Assembly: GCA_002353825.1 (NCBI GenBank)
Contig: DEKJ01000003.1
Coordinates: forward strand, 1-64,000
DNA length: 64,000 nt
Direction of reading: 5' to 3'
Source of the DNA: Prevotella sp. UBA2725
Lineage (GTDB): Bacteria > Bacteroidota > Bacteroidia > Bacteroidales > Bacteroidaceae
The notes beneath the pieces were generated by a model, which saw only the letters and a program-made list of their open reading frames with translations, was not told where the DNA came from and searched no databases. Of the stretch, positions 33,339-42,179 are shown in pieces. Every line of letters begins with the position of its first letter. Within the stretch, counting starts at the first letter, position 1. The position numbers and the translations under genes are program-made.

Positions 33339-34886
33339 ATGAACAGATACCCTATAGGCATACAGACCTTCGAGGAGATACGGAAGAATGATTTATATTA
33401 TATAGATAAGACGGACCTTATCTATAAGATCGTTAAAGGCTCGAAGAACAATTTTCTGAGCCGTCCCCGTCGTTTTGGCAAGTCATTGCTTGTCACGACC
33501 TTGCAGTCTTATTTCGAGGGGAAGAAGGAACTGTTCAAGGGGCTTGCCATCGAGAAGTTGGAGAAGGACTGGGTGAAGTATCCTGTCATCCATCTCGATT
33601 TGAGCAGTGGAAAATACTTTGAAATACAGCGAATAAAGTCCACACTTGATCTTCTCTTGTCCCGCTATGAACTCTATTATGGTCTCAATCCAATAGACCG
33701 AAGTGCTTACGGAGATCGCTTAAACAACATCATTCAGACCGCTGTCACAGCATCCGGTCAGAAGGTTGTCGTCCTCATCGATGAGTACGATGCGCCAATG
33801 CTTGACAGCAATAATAAACCGGAACTGCAAGCTCAGATCCGTGACATCATGCGCGATTTCTTCAGTCCGTTGAAGGCGCAGGAAGGTAACCTTCGCTTTG
33901 TCTTCCTCACTGGCATCACGAAGTTCTCTCAGCTCAGTATCTTCAGTGAACTGAATAACATCAAAAACTACAGCCTTGATGACGAGTTCGGTGCGATATG
34001 TGGGTTTACAAAGGAAGAGATTTTAAATACGTTCCATGAGGGTCTCAATGAGCTCGCGAAGGTTAACGGGCTCTCTTTTGATGAAGCAGTGGATAAGATG
34101 CAGGAACAGTATGATGGCTATCATTTTACGCCACACTGTCCTAACATCTATAATCCTTATAGCGTGCTGAATGCTTTGTATGACAAGAAGTTCAGCAACT
34201 ACTGGTTTGCTACTGGTACCCCGACCTTCTTGTTGGAACTGCTTACGGAGAACAATATCGATATGCCTCAATTGGAGGGTATAGATGCTACAGAGGATCA
34301 GTTTGATACCCCGACAGACAATATTAGCAACCCCATTCCTGTATTGTATCAAAGTGGCTATTTGACCATAAAAGACTATGATGAGGGTATCTATACCCTT
34401 GGCTACCCCAACGAGGAAGTGCGTATGGGACTGAACAGGAGTATGTTGAACTACATTGCTCCCCGGTATGGTCTGCGGTCAACGGCTTTTGCAGTACAGT
34501 TCAGAGCTGCCATGCGCAAGGACGATATTGATACAGCGATGGAAGCATTGCAATCTTTCCTCGCCGGTTTCCCTTATGACATTCATCATAATCGTGAGGA
34601 CTACTTCCAGGCTATTCTCTATACGATATTCATAACCCTGGGTTTCACGATCCATGCGGAAGTGAAGACAGCCCGGGGACGTGTCGACCTGCTCGTTTCG
34701 ACAAAGAACAGTATCTTTGTCATGGAGTTGAAGTTGAATCAGAGTGCGGAAAAAGCCTTGGAGCAGATTGATGCCAAGGACTATTCGCTGCCTTTCAAGC
34801 ATGATGGCCGCCGCATCTTCAAGGTTGGCATCAACTTCTCCACGGAGAAGCGAACAGTAGATGAATGGAAATACAAGGAGGCATAA
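33339..34886 (+). CDS. AAA-ATPase-like protein with PD-(D/E)XK nuclease domain
   Basis: The 515-residue protein has the AAA-ATPase_like start typical of this large Bacteroidetes family (PIGIQTFEEIRKNDLYYIDKT), a Walker A-like RPRRFGKSLL (about 40-50), a Walker B-like VVVLIDEYDAPM (about 144-155) and a C-terminal PDDEXK_9 domain. The nuclease signature is visible as GRVDLLV (about 445-452) and FVMELKLN (about 460-467). Genomes of this group hold many copies; the substrate is unknown and roles in mobile-element control or defence are only suggested. It has its own TATCTTTG promoter at 33299. Confidence 0.88.
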   Translation: MNRYPIGIQTFEEIRKNDLYYIDKTDLIYKIVKGSKNNFLSRPRRFGKSLLVTTLQSYFEGKKELFKGLAIEKLEKDWVKYPVIHLDLSSGKYFEIQRIKSTLDLLLSRYELYYGLNPIDRSAYGDRLNNIIQTAVTASGQKVVVLIDEYDAPMLDSNNKPELQAQIRDIMRDFFSPLKAQEGNLRFVFLTGITKFSQLSIFSELNNIKNYSLDDEFGAICGFTKEEILNTFHEGLNELAKVNGLSFDEAVDKMQEQYDGYHFTPHCPNIYNPYSVLNALYDKKFSNYWFATGTPTFLLELLTENNIDMPQLEGIDATEDQFDTPTDNISNPIPVLYQSGYLTIKDYDEGIYTLGYPNEEVRMGLNRSMLNYIAPRYGLRSTAFAVQFRAAMRKDDIDTAMEALQSFLAGFPYDIHHNREDYFQAILYTIFITLGFTIHAEVKTARGRVDLLVSTKNSIFVMELKLNQSAEKALEQIDAKDYSLPFKHDGRRIFKVGINFSTEKRTVDEWKYKEA

Positions 34887-34900
34887 TGAGGTCCATGTGG

Positions 34901-35242
34901 CTATATCTTCTTCCCATGCAGATATTGCCACAGATAGATGGCGTAGTCGCACTGGCGAAGCTTGACAATAGCAACCTTCACAAGATCCTCCACCTCGCGG
35001 ACAGTCATGTCGAAGTCCTCTGCGATACGTGCCGGGCGGTGGGGCGTGCAGCCGATGCCGAAGTAACGCTCTACGATGCTCTGCTCGTGCTCAGTGAGCT
35101 GCTGCCGCATCAGGTTGTCGATGTGGTGCAGCAGTTCGTTGCGCATGATGCGGTCGTATGCTTGGCCCTCGCGCTTTTCTTCATCCCATAGTTCGGATAG
35201 CTCTGCGGGTATTGAATGCCGATGATATTGTCGTCTGTACAT
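34901..35242 (-). CDS. Small protein with sigma-70 region 4-like helix-turn-helix
   Basis: The 113-residue protein has no sigma region 2. Its middle and end (LTEHEQSIVERYFGIG...RIAEDFDMTVREVEDLVKVAIVKLR, about 48-100) resemble sigma-70 region 4. It may be a stand-alone DNA-binding regulator or an accessory to the housekeeping sigma. It runs toward the ATPase gene (convergent, 14 bp apart) and away from tRNA-Asn, separated by a terminator. Confidence 0.7.
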   Translation of the reverse strand: MYRRQYHRHSIPAELSELWDEEKREGQAYDRIMRNELLHHIDNLMRQQLTEHEQSIVERYFGIGCTPHRPARIAEDFDMTVREVEDLVKVAIVKLRQCDYAIYLWQYLHGKKI

Positions 35243-35269
35243 TGTTGCTTATCTGATAAAGACAAAAAG

Positions 35270-35302
35270 AAAGGGTTAAAGTTCTTAGAACTCTAACCCT
35301 TT
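35270..35302. terminator. Hairpin between tRNA-Asn and the region 4-like gene
   Basis: AAAGGGTTA (35270) and TAACCCTTT (to 35302) pair, with an inner AAGTTC/GAACTC match. On the reverse strand it follows the tRNA, so it probably ends the tRNA transcript. Confidence 0.65.
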
Positions 35303-35305
35303 AGG

Positions 35306-35379
35306 CGCTCCAGGATGGGCTTGAACCAACGACCCCCTGATTAACAGTCAGGTGCTCTAACCAACTGAGCTACTGAAGC
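35306..35379 (-). tRNA. tRNA-Asn (anticodon GTT)
   Basis: The 74-nt cloverleaf has acceptor GCTTCAG/CTGGAGC, D arm GCTC/GAGC, anticodon stem CTGAC...AATCAG with GTT, T arm with GTTCAAGC and discriminator G, which is normal for Asn. No CCA is encoded. Confidence 0.95.
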
Positions 35380-35421
35380 ATTTTGTTTGTTATTGTGCTC
35401 GTCATTTCTGATTTGCGGTTG

Positions 35422-35453
35422 CAAAGGTACACACATTTTGCGAACCCACCAAA
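35422..35453 (-). promoter_or_regulatory. Promoter of tRNA-Asn
   Basis: On the reverse strand TTTG (35453-35450) and TACCTTTG (35429-35422) are exactly 20 bp apart. Confidence 0.8.
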
Positions 35454-35578
35454 CATTTTCGTAACTTTTTTATCATTTTCCTTCAAAAAACTTATTTTTG
35501 CCGCTTTGAGCGCATGAAAGGACGCGATTATTCGTATCTTTGCACCTATTATATAGTAACGGAGAAATTATTATAGCA

Positions 35579-37297
35579 ATGAAAAAAACATATCTGCTGT
35601 TGCTCTGCCTCTTCACCGGCATCATGGGTTATGCCCAGACGAAGGACGAGCATTATTTTAAGGTGGCGAAGAACCTCGATATCTTCAACACTATCTACAA
35701 GAACCTCGACATGATGTATGTCGACACGCTGGATGCTGACGTCACTGTCGGCACAGGTATTAATGCTATGCTCCACAGTCTTGACCCTTACACGGAGTAT
35801 TATCCGGCAAGCAAGAGCGGTGACGTGAAGATGATGCTCACGGGCAAGTATGCGGGTATCGGCTCACTCATCCGTTACAACTACAAGATTGGCCGCGTGT
35901 GCATCGATGAGCCTTACGAGAACATGCCGGCTGCTGAGGTTGGCCTGAAGAAGGGCGATATCATCCTCTCCATCGATGGTGAGGATATGACGAAGAAAGA
36001 CAATGAGTATGTCAGCAACCACCTGCGTGGCGATGCCGGCACAACCTTCGAACTGAAGATTCACCGTCCGTCAACGAACAAGGATATGAAGTTCAAGATC
36101 ACGCGCCGTGCCATCCAGTTGCCTGCCGTGACCTATTATGGCTTGCAGAAGAACGGTTTTGGCTATCTCAACCTCAATACTTTTACTGAGGGCTGTGCCA
36201 AGACGGTGCGCAATGCTATCATCGAGATGAAGGAGAAAGGCATGAAAGGACTCGTCTTTGACCTGCGCGGTAATGGCGGCGGCTCGGAGTATGAGGCTGT
36301 GAATATCGTCAACTGCTTCGTGCCTAAAGGCCGTCTCGTGGTGAGTAATAAGGGTAAGATGAGAAAGGTGAACCACGACTACTATACGGAGTCGGAGCCT
36401 GTCGACACAGTGATGCCGGTGGTGGTTCTTGTCAATGGCAACACAGCCTCGGCTGCTGAGATCACGAGTGGCTCGCTGCAGGACTTTGACCGCGGTGTTG
36501 TCATGGGTACGAAGACCTTCGGTAAGGGCCTCGTGCAGACTGTCATGGACCTGCCTTACAATGCTCAGATGAAGATGACAACGAACAAATATTATATTCC
36601 TTCCGGCCGTTGCATCCAGAAGATCAACTATAAGCACAATGCCACGGGTGGGGCAGAGGTCGTTGCCGACTCGCTGACGCATGAGTTTAAGACGCTCCAT
36701 GGTCGTATCGTACGCGACGGCGGTGGTATCATGCCTGACATTAAGGTTGAGGCTGACTCCATGCCGAACATCACTTATTATCTTGCTGCTGTGCGCGACT
36801 CCAATGAGCTCATTGACACTTGGGAGGAGAAATATATCGCTGCGCATCCTACGATTGCCAAGCCTGCAGAGTTTAAATTGACGGACGATGACTTCAACGA
36901 CTTCAAGAAGTCGGTGCTCGCCAGTTCCTTCAAATATGATGCCATGAGTGGCAAGCAGCTCGATGAGCTGGAGAAGCTCGCTAAGTTTGAAGGCTACTAC
37001 GACGATGCCAAGGCAGAGTTTGATGCGCTCCGCAAGAAGTTGCACCATAATCTTGCCAAGGATCTTGACCTCGCCAAGACGAGCATCATGCAGGTTCTGC
37101 AGAGCGATATCGTCACGGCTTACTACTATCAGCGTGGTGCAGTGGAGAATGGGTTACAAGCTGACAAACAGGTGCAGGCAGCCTTTGACCTCCTGGCTGA
37201 CAAGGCTAAGTATGACGACATATTGAAGCCGAAGCCGCAGACGATACCCATGACAAAGATTCAGCCTGCACAAAAGACCCAGAAAAAGAAAAAGTAG
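35579..37297 (+). CDS. S41-family C-terminal processing peptidase with PDZ domain
   Basis: The 572-residue protein has a signal peptide (MKKTYLLLLCLFTGIMGYAQ), a PDZ domain (about 85-165) and the S41 catalytic part with the nucleophile Ser in NGNTASAAEI and the base Lys in GTKTFGKGLVQ. It should cleave protein C-termini in the periplasm. The ATG at 35579 is preferred over an in-frame one at 35540 because it gives the signal peptide and lies behind TATCTTTG at 35535. It ends in a Lys-rich tail and a bidirectional terminator. Confidence 0.92.
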   Translation: MKKTYLLLLCLFTGIMGYAQTKDEHYFKVAKNLDIFNTIYKNLDMMYVDTLDADVTVGTGINAMLHSLDPYTEYYPASKSGDVKMMLTGKYAGIGSLIRYNYKIGRVCIDEPYENMPAAEVGLKKGDIILSIDGEDMTKKDNEYVSNHLRGDAGTTFELKIHRPSTNKDMKFKITRRAIQLPAVTYYGLQKNGFGYLNLNTFTEGCAKTVRNAIIEMKEKGMKGLVFDLRGNGGGSEYEAVNIVNCFVPKGRLVVSNKGKMRKVNHDYYTESEPVDTVMPVVVLVNGNTASAAEITSGSLQDFDRGVVMGTKTFGKGLVQTVMDLPYNAQMKMTTNKYYIPSGRCIQKINYKHNATGGAEVVADSLTHEFKTLHGRIVRDGGGIMPDIKVEADSMPNITYYLAAVRDSNELIDTWEEKYIAAHPTIAKPAEFKLTDDDFNDFKKSVLASSFKYDAMSGKQLDELEKLAKFEGYYDDAKAEFDALRKKLHHNLAKDLDLAKTSIMQVLQSDIVTAYYYQRGAVENGLQADKQVQAAFDLLADKAKYDDILKPKPQTIPMTKIQPAQKTQKKKK

Positions 37298-37338
37298 GGA
37301 TTATTTGTAGCGTAAAAATGATCCGGACATAACAAATA

Positions 37339-37379
37339 AGAAAGGACCGCATGCTCTCGATAGAGCGGCGGTCCTTTCT
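37339..37379. terminator. Bidirectional terminator between convergent genes
   Basis: AGAAAGGACCGC pairs perfectly with GCGGTCCTTTCT and serves the S41 gene from the left and the operon at 37473-41887 from the right. Confidence 0.8.
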
Positions 37380-37472
37380 ACGTTAGTATGTTATGAAAAA
37401 TTTGAGAGAATCGAAACTTCACAGTTTCTTTGTTGTTTTACTAATTGATTTATAGAGAAAGCATAGAAAAAA

Positions 37473-37967
37473 TCATTTGAGAACCGGCATCGTCGCTGGG
37501 GCATCCGGTGTAGCCAAGCTCTGCTGCAACGTGTCGACCATTGAACTGTCACCGATGGCGACATTGGTACCGTTGTCGAGCTCCGGCTTGTAATAACCGT
37601 CATAGTTACTGATAGGATCCTGATTGCTCTTAGAGAACGGCACCTGCATAGCATTGCCGAGTGTGAGCAGGATAGCTACCATAGCGGCGGCTTTGAGGAG
37701 CGGTTTGAAACGCTGCGTCATCGTGATGACGCGTGCTTTGACGGGCTTACGCTCTGCGATAGCTGCGAAGAGCTTCTCGTCAAACTCATCTCCCAATACA
37801 TCACGCTTCGCCTCCGTTGCTTCATAGCTGAACAAGGGCTTGTAACGTCTCAACTCGGCCGGGATATTCTCCTGACTGAAGAACGCGCGGAGGATGTCTT
37901 CCTCTTCCAGCGTGGTCTCACCACGCCAATAGCGCTCCAATAGCTGATTGATGTATTTATAGTCCAT
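37473..37967 (-). CDS. Single-pass membrane protein, anti-sigma-like layout
   Basis: The 164-residue protein has an acidic helical cytoplasmic part (about 1-85; INQLLERYWRGETTLEEEDILRAFF), one membrane segment (about 90-108) and a short periplasmic tail. The start pattern is common in Bacteroidetes membrane proteins linked to ECF sigma genes. No sigma gene is adjacent here; it follows a 71-residue protein and a surface protein. Function unknown. Confidence 0.75.
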   Translation of the reverse strand: MDYKYINQLLERYWRGETTLEEEDILRAFFSQENIPAELRRYKPLFSYEATEAKRDVLGDEFDEKLFAAIAERKPVKARVITMTQRFKPLLKAAAMVAILLTLGNAMQVPFSKSNQDPISNYDGYYKPELDNGTNVAIGDSSMVDTLQQSLATPDAPATMPVLK

Positions 37968-38049
37968 TATTTTGGTGTTTCTATATGGACGACGACGGGA
38001 CGGCTGAATAGTTACAGCCGCCCCGTATCTTTTAACATTAGTTTAATGT

Positions 38050-38265
38050 TTACTTGTCGTCGTCTTTATAGTCAGACCAAGGCTCAAACCTTTTGTATTC
38101 GAATCTCTGAGGCTGCATGGCCTCCGTATCAATGCCGTCCATGAAGCGACGCTTGCCATCAGCATGGTCGAATTCTCGATCTCTACCGCTTCCAGCCAGA
38201 ATATGCTCTGGCTCGTACGCGCGGATGATTTGAACATCCGGCTTCATATAATATTTCTTTTTCAT
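38050..38265 (-). CDS. Small uncharacterised charged protein
   Basis: The 71-residue protein begins MKKKYYMKPDVQIIRAYEPEHILAGSG, a start seen in short Prevotella/Bacteroides proteins that accompany surface-protein genes. The rest is very hydrophilic (DDDK end). There is no signal peptide. It lies 31 bp after the large surface protein gene. Confidence 0.6.
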   Translation of the reverse strand: MKKKYYMKPDVQIIRAYEPEHILAGSGRDREFDHADGKRRFMDGIDTEAMQPQRFEYKRFEPWSDYKDDDK

Positions 38266-38296
38266 CTTTCTTCAATATTAATATGTCACATCATCC

Positions 38297-41200
38297 TTAA
38301 TAGACCACAACCTTCTTGCCGTTGACCACGTAGATTCCGGCTGTCAGAGAGAGTTCGGTCTGCTGACCGTTCTTGAGGCTCTTGGCGAAGACTTGTTGTC
38401 CGGAGGTGCTGAATATCTTTACGTTCACGTCGTTGTTAGCCTTGATAATCAGTCCTCCGACGATGCTCTGGATAGAGAGATTAGAGTTGGCCTCGTTTGT
38501 CACCAGGCTGATACCCGTCGTTGTCAGTTCGTCGTAGGTGATCGTGAAGGCGCTCAACTTCTTTGCATTACCTCCGTTGTTTGCAGTGCTGTAGTAAGCA
38601 CGGAACGGATAAATGTACACATAAGGACGACTTGCACTTAGATTAGATGAATTCAAGAATCTGTTGTTGGCAAAGTAATAGTAACTGCCTGACTTCGCAT
38701 ATTTCTTGCCAGAATAAGACCCTTGACAAGTGAATGTGTATGAATCACTACCGATAGTACCTGTAGAGGTTCCGCCCGTGAAAGTGTAGTCATTATTCAT
38801 TGTGCAGGTAGCGTCGTCACTTGCTGAAGGACAGGTTGCAGCTACATCTGAGCCATATTGGGTAGCGATAAACGATACAGTCTCATCGTCAGGGGCATTC
38901 GTTACCTCCACCATGTAAGGCATGTTCGGAGTTGTGCTACTGGCTGTCACGGCGTCAAACTTAGCCTTGCCGATGTAGTTGGTTGTGGTCTGAGCCTCAT
39001 TCTCGTCCAGTGTCATGCAATTGTCAGTCGTCATTTGTGAGACCTTGAAAGTGCAGGCATCCGAGGTTACGTTCGTATGTATGCCATCCTGAAGTTCGAG
39101 TGAGAAAGGCAGGATGATGCTGGCTCGTGCGACCTTACCGTTCATCGGCACCGTGATCAGTCGAGTATAAGTAGCATAGTTCTCAGCGGGCACCGTAATC
39201 TTATAAGGAGTGAAGAACGGCTGCTTGTCGGTGATGACGATGTTCTTGCAGGCGCGATAGCTTCCGCTCTGTGTCTTCTGCACGTAGTTGTCCTCGTTGT
39301 AGTTCGTACGCTCAGGGAAGAAGATGAGCACGTTGGGGTTGTACAGATTCTTGATCTCAGTCATTCTCTCCTTGCTCTCTATAGAGACTGAATAGAGGTT
39401 TGTCAGATCGAGATAGAGTACCTGTTTCTTGTCGGCATTAACCTTCTTCAATGCACTGTTCAGTGCGTTGCACATCATGTCGGTCGTCAGATAAGCTTGT
39501 GTGCTTGGGATTTCATAGCCTGATTCACCGGGATGTCCGGTCTCGTAAGCCTTGAAGACGGCACCGTACATGGGTACCTCTTTGTCGCCATCGTAGCAGG
39601 TAGCGGTGTAGAGCGTCTTCAGATCAGCATATGCGTCATAGTCTTTCTTCGTCAGCTGAATATCCATGAGGTAGTAAGCATACTTGCGGTGCTCGAGGGC
39701 TGTCGTCGGTGCAATGTTGTAGCGCGTCTCATCACCGGTGAAGAGGTAGCATTTCTTCTCACCATCAATGGCAATCTCGATATCGGTCGTGAAAGTACCA
39801 CCTTGTGAGGTATAGAGAGCTTCAGAATAAGGATACTCCACTAAAGAAGCCTCAGTGACACCTTCCGTTGTATTGGAAAGCTCAGAAGCGTTATTGTATT
39901 TGAACTCCTTATCGCCACATGCCTCTGACTTCACCTTTATGGAAGCCTCCTCATTGCCAGTAGCTGTGTACTGCTTGCCATCGCCATAACTATTATAGTA
40001 GTCAGACTTCACAAGATAGTTGCGGGAGTTACCCGTGGTACCGTGACCATAGGTCGCGTCCATGTACTTACTCGTCAAGTTTTCGAAAGAGAACTTACAG
40101 GTCTGACCGTCATCGACGAAGTCGGAGGGGACATAGAAGATGAACTCACCACCTGCGACCTGGAAGTCGTTGCTTGTGAACTGCTGGACGAGCTCCGGCG
40201 TGTTGGCCTTCGGCGACTTACACACGATGTCGAGCGTGTTGATGAAGGGGTTCAGCGCCTCCATGTTGAGGCTGTAGGTGATCAGCGCTTTCGTGCCATC
40301 TGCAAGTCCGGAGATCGTGAACTTCACAGCGTCGTTGTTCAAACCTGAGACGGAGAGAGTAGCGTTTTTATTGCTTGAGGATACATTGGCCATCTCCTCA
40401 ACATTTTCCTTGTTTGTTCCATATAAGGATATCTTAAAGTCGGACGGCGTATAGGCTGGATTCTGAGCGGATGAAGAGATCACATTCCAAGTAGTAGCAT
40501 AATCAGAGTAATACTTGCTTACAACCTGGGCATAGCTACGAACATTCGAACAAATGATATACTTATCTCCATACATTAACTGTCCATTGACAAGTTTAAA
40601 TGTAGATGCCTTAGAAGCATCGGTGGTTCCACGTAAGAAATAGTATGTATTACCTCCATAAGTAGTTGTGGATACGTATAGATAAGTGTTACCACTATAC
40701 AGTTTACCATACTTGTTCAGGTACCAGGTGACGGATGCATTATCCCATGAGCCATTGGTCTGGAGATAATAAGTTGTTGTTCCAAACCATCCATTTGAAA
40801 CTGAATAAGTTATCGTACCAATATTCCCGTCATAGGAAATCGTGGAAGCACTAGCCTTAGTACCATAGTGTCCTTTGATCGTTGCACCGGTGATACGGAA
40901 GCCGAGCGGAATGCTCTTGCCAGACTGGTCTGTGGTAGAGGTTGGAGTCTCAATATAATAGGTACCATTGCCGAGGGCATAGTACAGATTGCCACCGTTC
41001 TGCAGCGTCTGGATATTACCCGATCCAGCTGTCGTGGGCAACTTCTTGTCGCTTGTTACGGCCTCCTTCTGATAGAGGTAGTTCTCAGCCGTCAGCTCAC
41101 GCACAGCCGTGTAGTCATAGCTGAAATAGGTGGAATTGTTCTTGGTGTTGTTTGTCAGCAGACCGAGGTCGAGCTTACCTGTATTGAACGGTGTAGCGAC

Positions 41201-41887
41201 CATGTTCACTCCTTCAGAAATGATGCTGGCAGGAGATTCCGGGGTACCCTCCACGTTGAAGGCGCTCTCAGCCGTGAAATAGAGCTCGATGCTCTTGATC
41301 GTAGCAGCGTAGAAGCCGGTCGTACTATGACCAAAGTAGAAATACAGGTTGTTGGTCATGTCTGTCTCCGTCTTGCTCGTACGCTCTATGACATACTCCT
41401 TGCTGTCGGTTGCTGCGGGCATTGTGACGACGGAGGTCAGATTCGTCTGGAAGTTCTTGTCCATCTCTGCAAAGGTCTTGCTCATGGCGGTCAGCTGCAT
41501 GTTATGGAAGTTACTGCGCTTGCCGATGTTGTTGAGCAGGACAATCTTGTAACCCGTGAAACGGAATCCTTTCGGCAACGATATGCTCATGTGGGTATTC
41601 GTTGTTGTAGGTTCTCCGCCGCAGATCACATAGAGATTCTTGTTCACGGTATTATCCAGCACGATGTCTCCTGCCGGATCATAGAGGATACCCGTCTCTG
41701 TGAGCGTGGAATGGTCTGACACTAAAAGGGTAAGGGGAAGCTGCTTGTGTCTCCATAGAGAAGACCAGCCATAACTAAAGCCCACTTCATTTGTACCCGT
41801 CACACCGGCAATCAGACTACCGGAGGAGGGAGAAATGGTGACATTCTGTCCTTTTACTGGCATGAGGCTTGCCCAAAGACAGATCAT
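38297..41887 (-). CDS. Large surface or secreted protein with type IX-like C-terminal domain
   Basis: The 1196-residue protein has a hydrophobic start ending in a VKGQ cleavage-like site and many Ser/Thr/Tyr-rich beta repeats. It ends in a domain of about 75 residues (IIKANNDVNVKIFSTSGQQVFAKSL then GIYVVNGKKVVVY) typical of type IX (Por) secretion sorting domains of type A. It should be exported to the surface. No enzymatic motif was found; adhesion or glycan binding is possible. The start may be slightly further upstream, since the hydrophobic stretch continues in frame before the ATG. It is divergent from two membrane LuxR genes. Confidence 0.78.
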   Translation of the reverse strand: MICLWASLMPVKGQNVTISPSSGSLIAGVTGTNEVGFSYGWSSLWRHKQLPLTLLVSDHSTLTETGILYDPAGDIVLDNTVNKNLYVICGGEPTTTNTHMSISLPKGFRFTGYKIVLLNNIGKRSNFHNMQLTAMSKTFAEMDKNFQTNLTSVVTMPAATDSKEYVIERTSKTETDMTNNLYFYFGHSTTGFYAATIKSIELYFTAESAFNVEGTPESPASIISEGVNMVATPFNTGKLDLGLLTNNTKNNSTYFSYDYTAVRELTAENYLYQKEAVTSDKKLPTTAGSGNIQTLQNGGNLYYALGNGTYYIETPTSTTDQSGKSIPLGFRITGATIKGHYGTKASASTISYDGNIGTITYSVSNGWFGTTTYYLQTNGSWDNASVTWYLNKYGKLYSGNTYLYVSTTTYGGNTYYFLRGTTDASKASTFKLVNGQLMYGDKYIICSNVRSYAQVVSKYYSDYATTWNVISSSAQNPAYTPSDFKISLYGTNKENVEEMANVSSSNKNATLSVSGLNNDAVKFTISGLADGTKALITYSLNMEALNPFINTLDIVCKSPKANTPELVQQFTSNDFQVAGGEFIFYVPSDFVDDGQTCKFSFENLTSKYMDATYGHGTTGNSRNYLVKSDYYNSYGDGKQYTATGNEEASIKVKSEACGDKEFKYNNASELSNTTEGVTEASLVEYPYSEALYTSQGGTFTTDIEIAIDGEKKCYLFTGDETRYNIAPTTALEHRKYAYYLMDIQLTKKDYDAYADLKTLYTATCYDGDKEVPMYGAVFKAYETGHPGESGYEIPSTQAYLTTDMMCNALNSALKKVNADKKQVLYLDLTNLYSVSIESKERMTEIKNLYNPNVLIFFPERTNYNEDNYVQKTQSGSYRACKNIVITDKQPFFTPYKITVPAENYATYTRLITVPMNGKVARASIILPFSLELQDGIHTNVTSDACTFKVSQMTTDNCMTLDENEAQTTTNYIGKAKFDAVTASSTTPNMPYMVEVTNAPDDETVSFIATQYGSDVAATCPSASDDATCTMNNDYTFTGGTSTGTIGSDSYTFTCQGSYSGKKYAKSGSYYYFANNRFLNSSNLSASRPYVYIYPFRAYYSTANNGGNAKKLSAFTITYDELTTTGISLVTNEANSNLSIQSIVGGLIIKANNDVNVKIFSTSGQQVFAKSLKNGQQTELSLTAGIYVVNGKKVVVY

Positions 41888-42020
41888 TAAGATTAATGAT
41901 CCAAGGGTGAAGTGCCCCAGTCCGTGAAGTAAATTCTCATGTTTTATGTTTCTTCTAAGTTGAAATGATTATTCAAAATGTTATGTTCAGGCAATATGCG
42001 CTTTTTGCTTTCGCCGGTTG

Positions 42021-42028
42021 CAAAGTTA
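42021..42028 (-). promoter_or_regulatory. -7 box before the large surface protein gene
   Basis: TAACTTTG on the reverse strand fits the consensus and leaves a leader of about 125 nt. The -33 element is poor. Confidence 0.4.
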
Positions 42029-42060
42029 GGAGAAAAAGTCTTTGCAACTAAGTTTTTTGG

Positions 42061-42111
42061 GGGTGCAAAATGACGCAAAGCCTCAAAAAAGTGGTGCAAA
42101 ATGACGCAAAA
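42061..42111. promoter_or_regulatory. Two direct repeats between divergent genes, possible operator
   Basis: GGTGCAAAATGACGCAAA occurs at about 42062 and again 32 bp later (three helical turns), in the space between the surface protein gene and the LuxR genes. They could bind one of the LuxR-type proteins. Confidence 0.5.
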
Positions 42112-42179
42112 TCAAAAAAAACTTCATTAACTTTGTGGCATGAAACTAAGAAATTTTCCGCGCGGCTCGTCATCTTTTC

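Noticed and set aside
40868..41719. 283-codon + strand frame opposite the large surface protein gene
   Set aside because: It is an antisense shadow without promoter, signal or recognisable domain.
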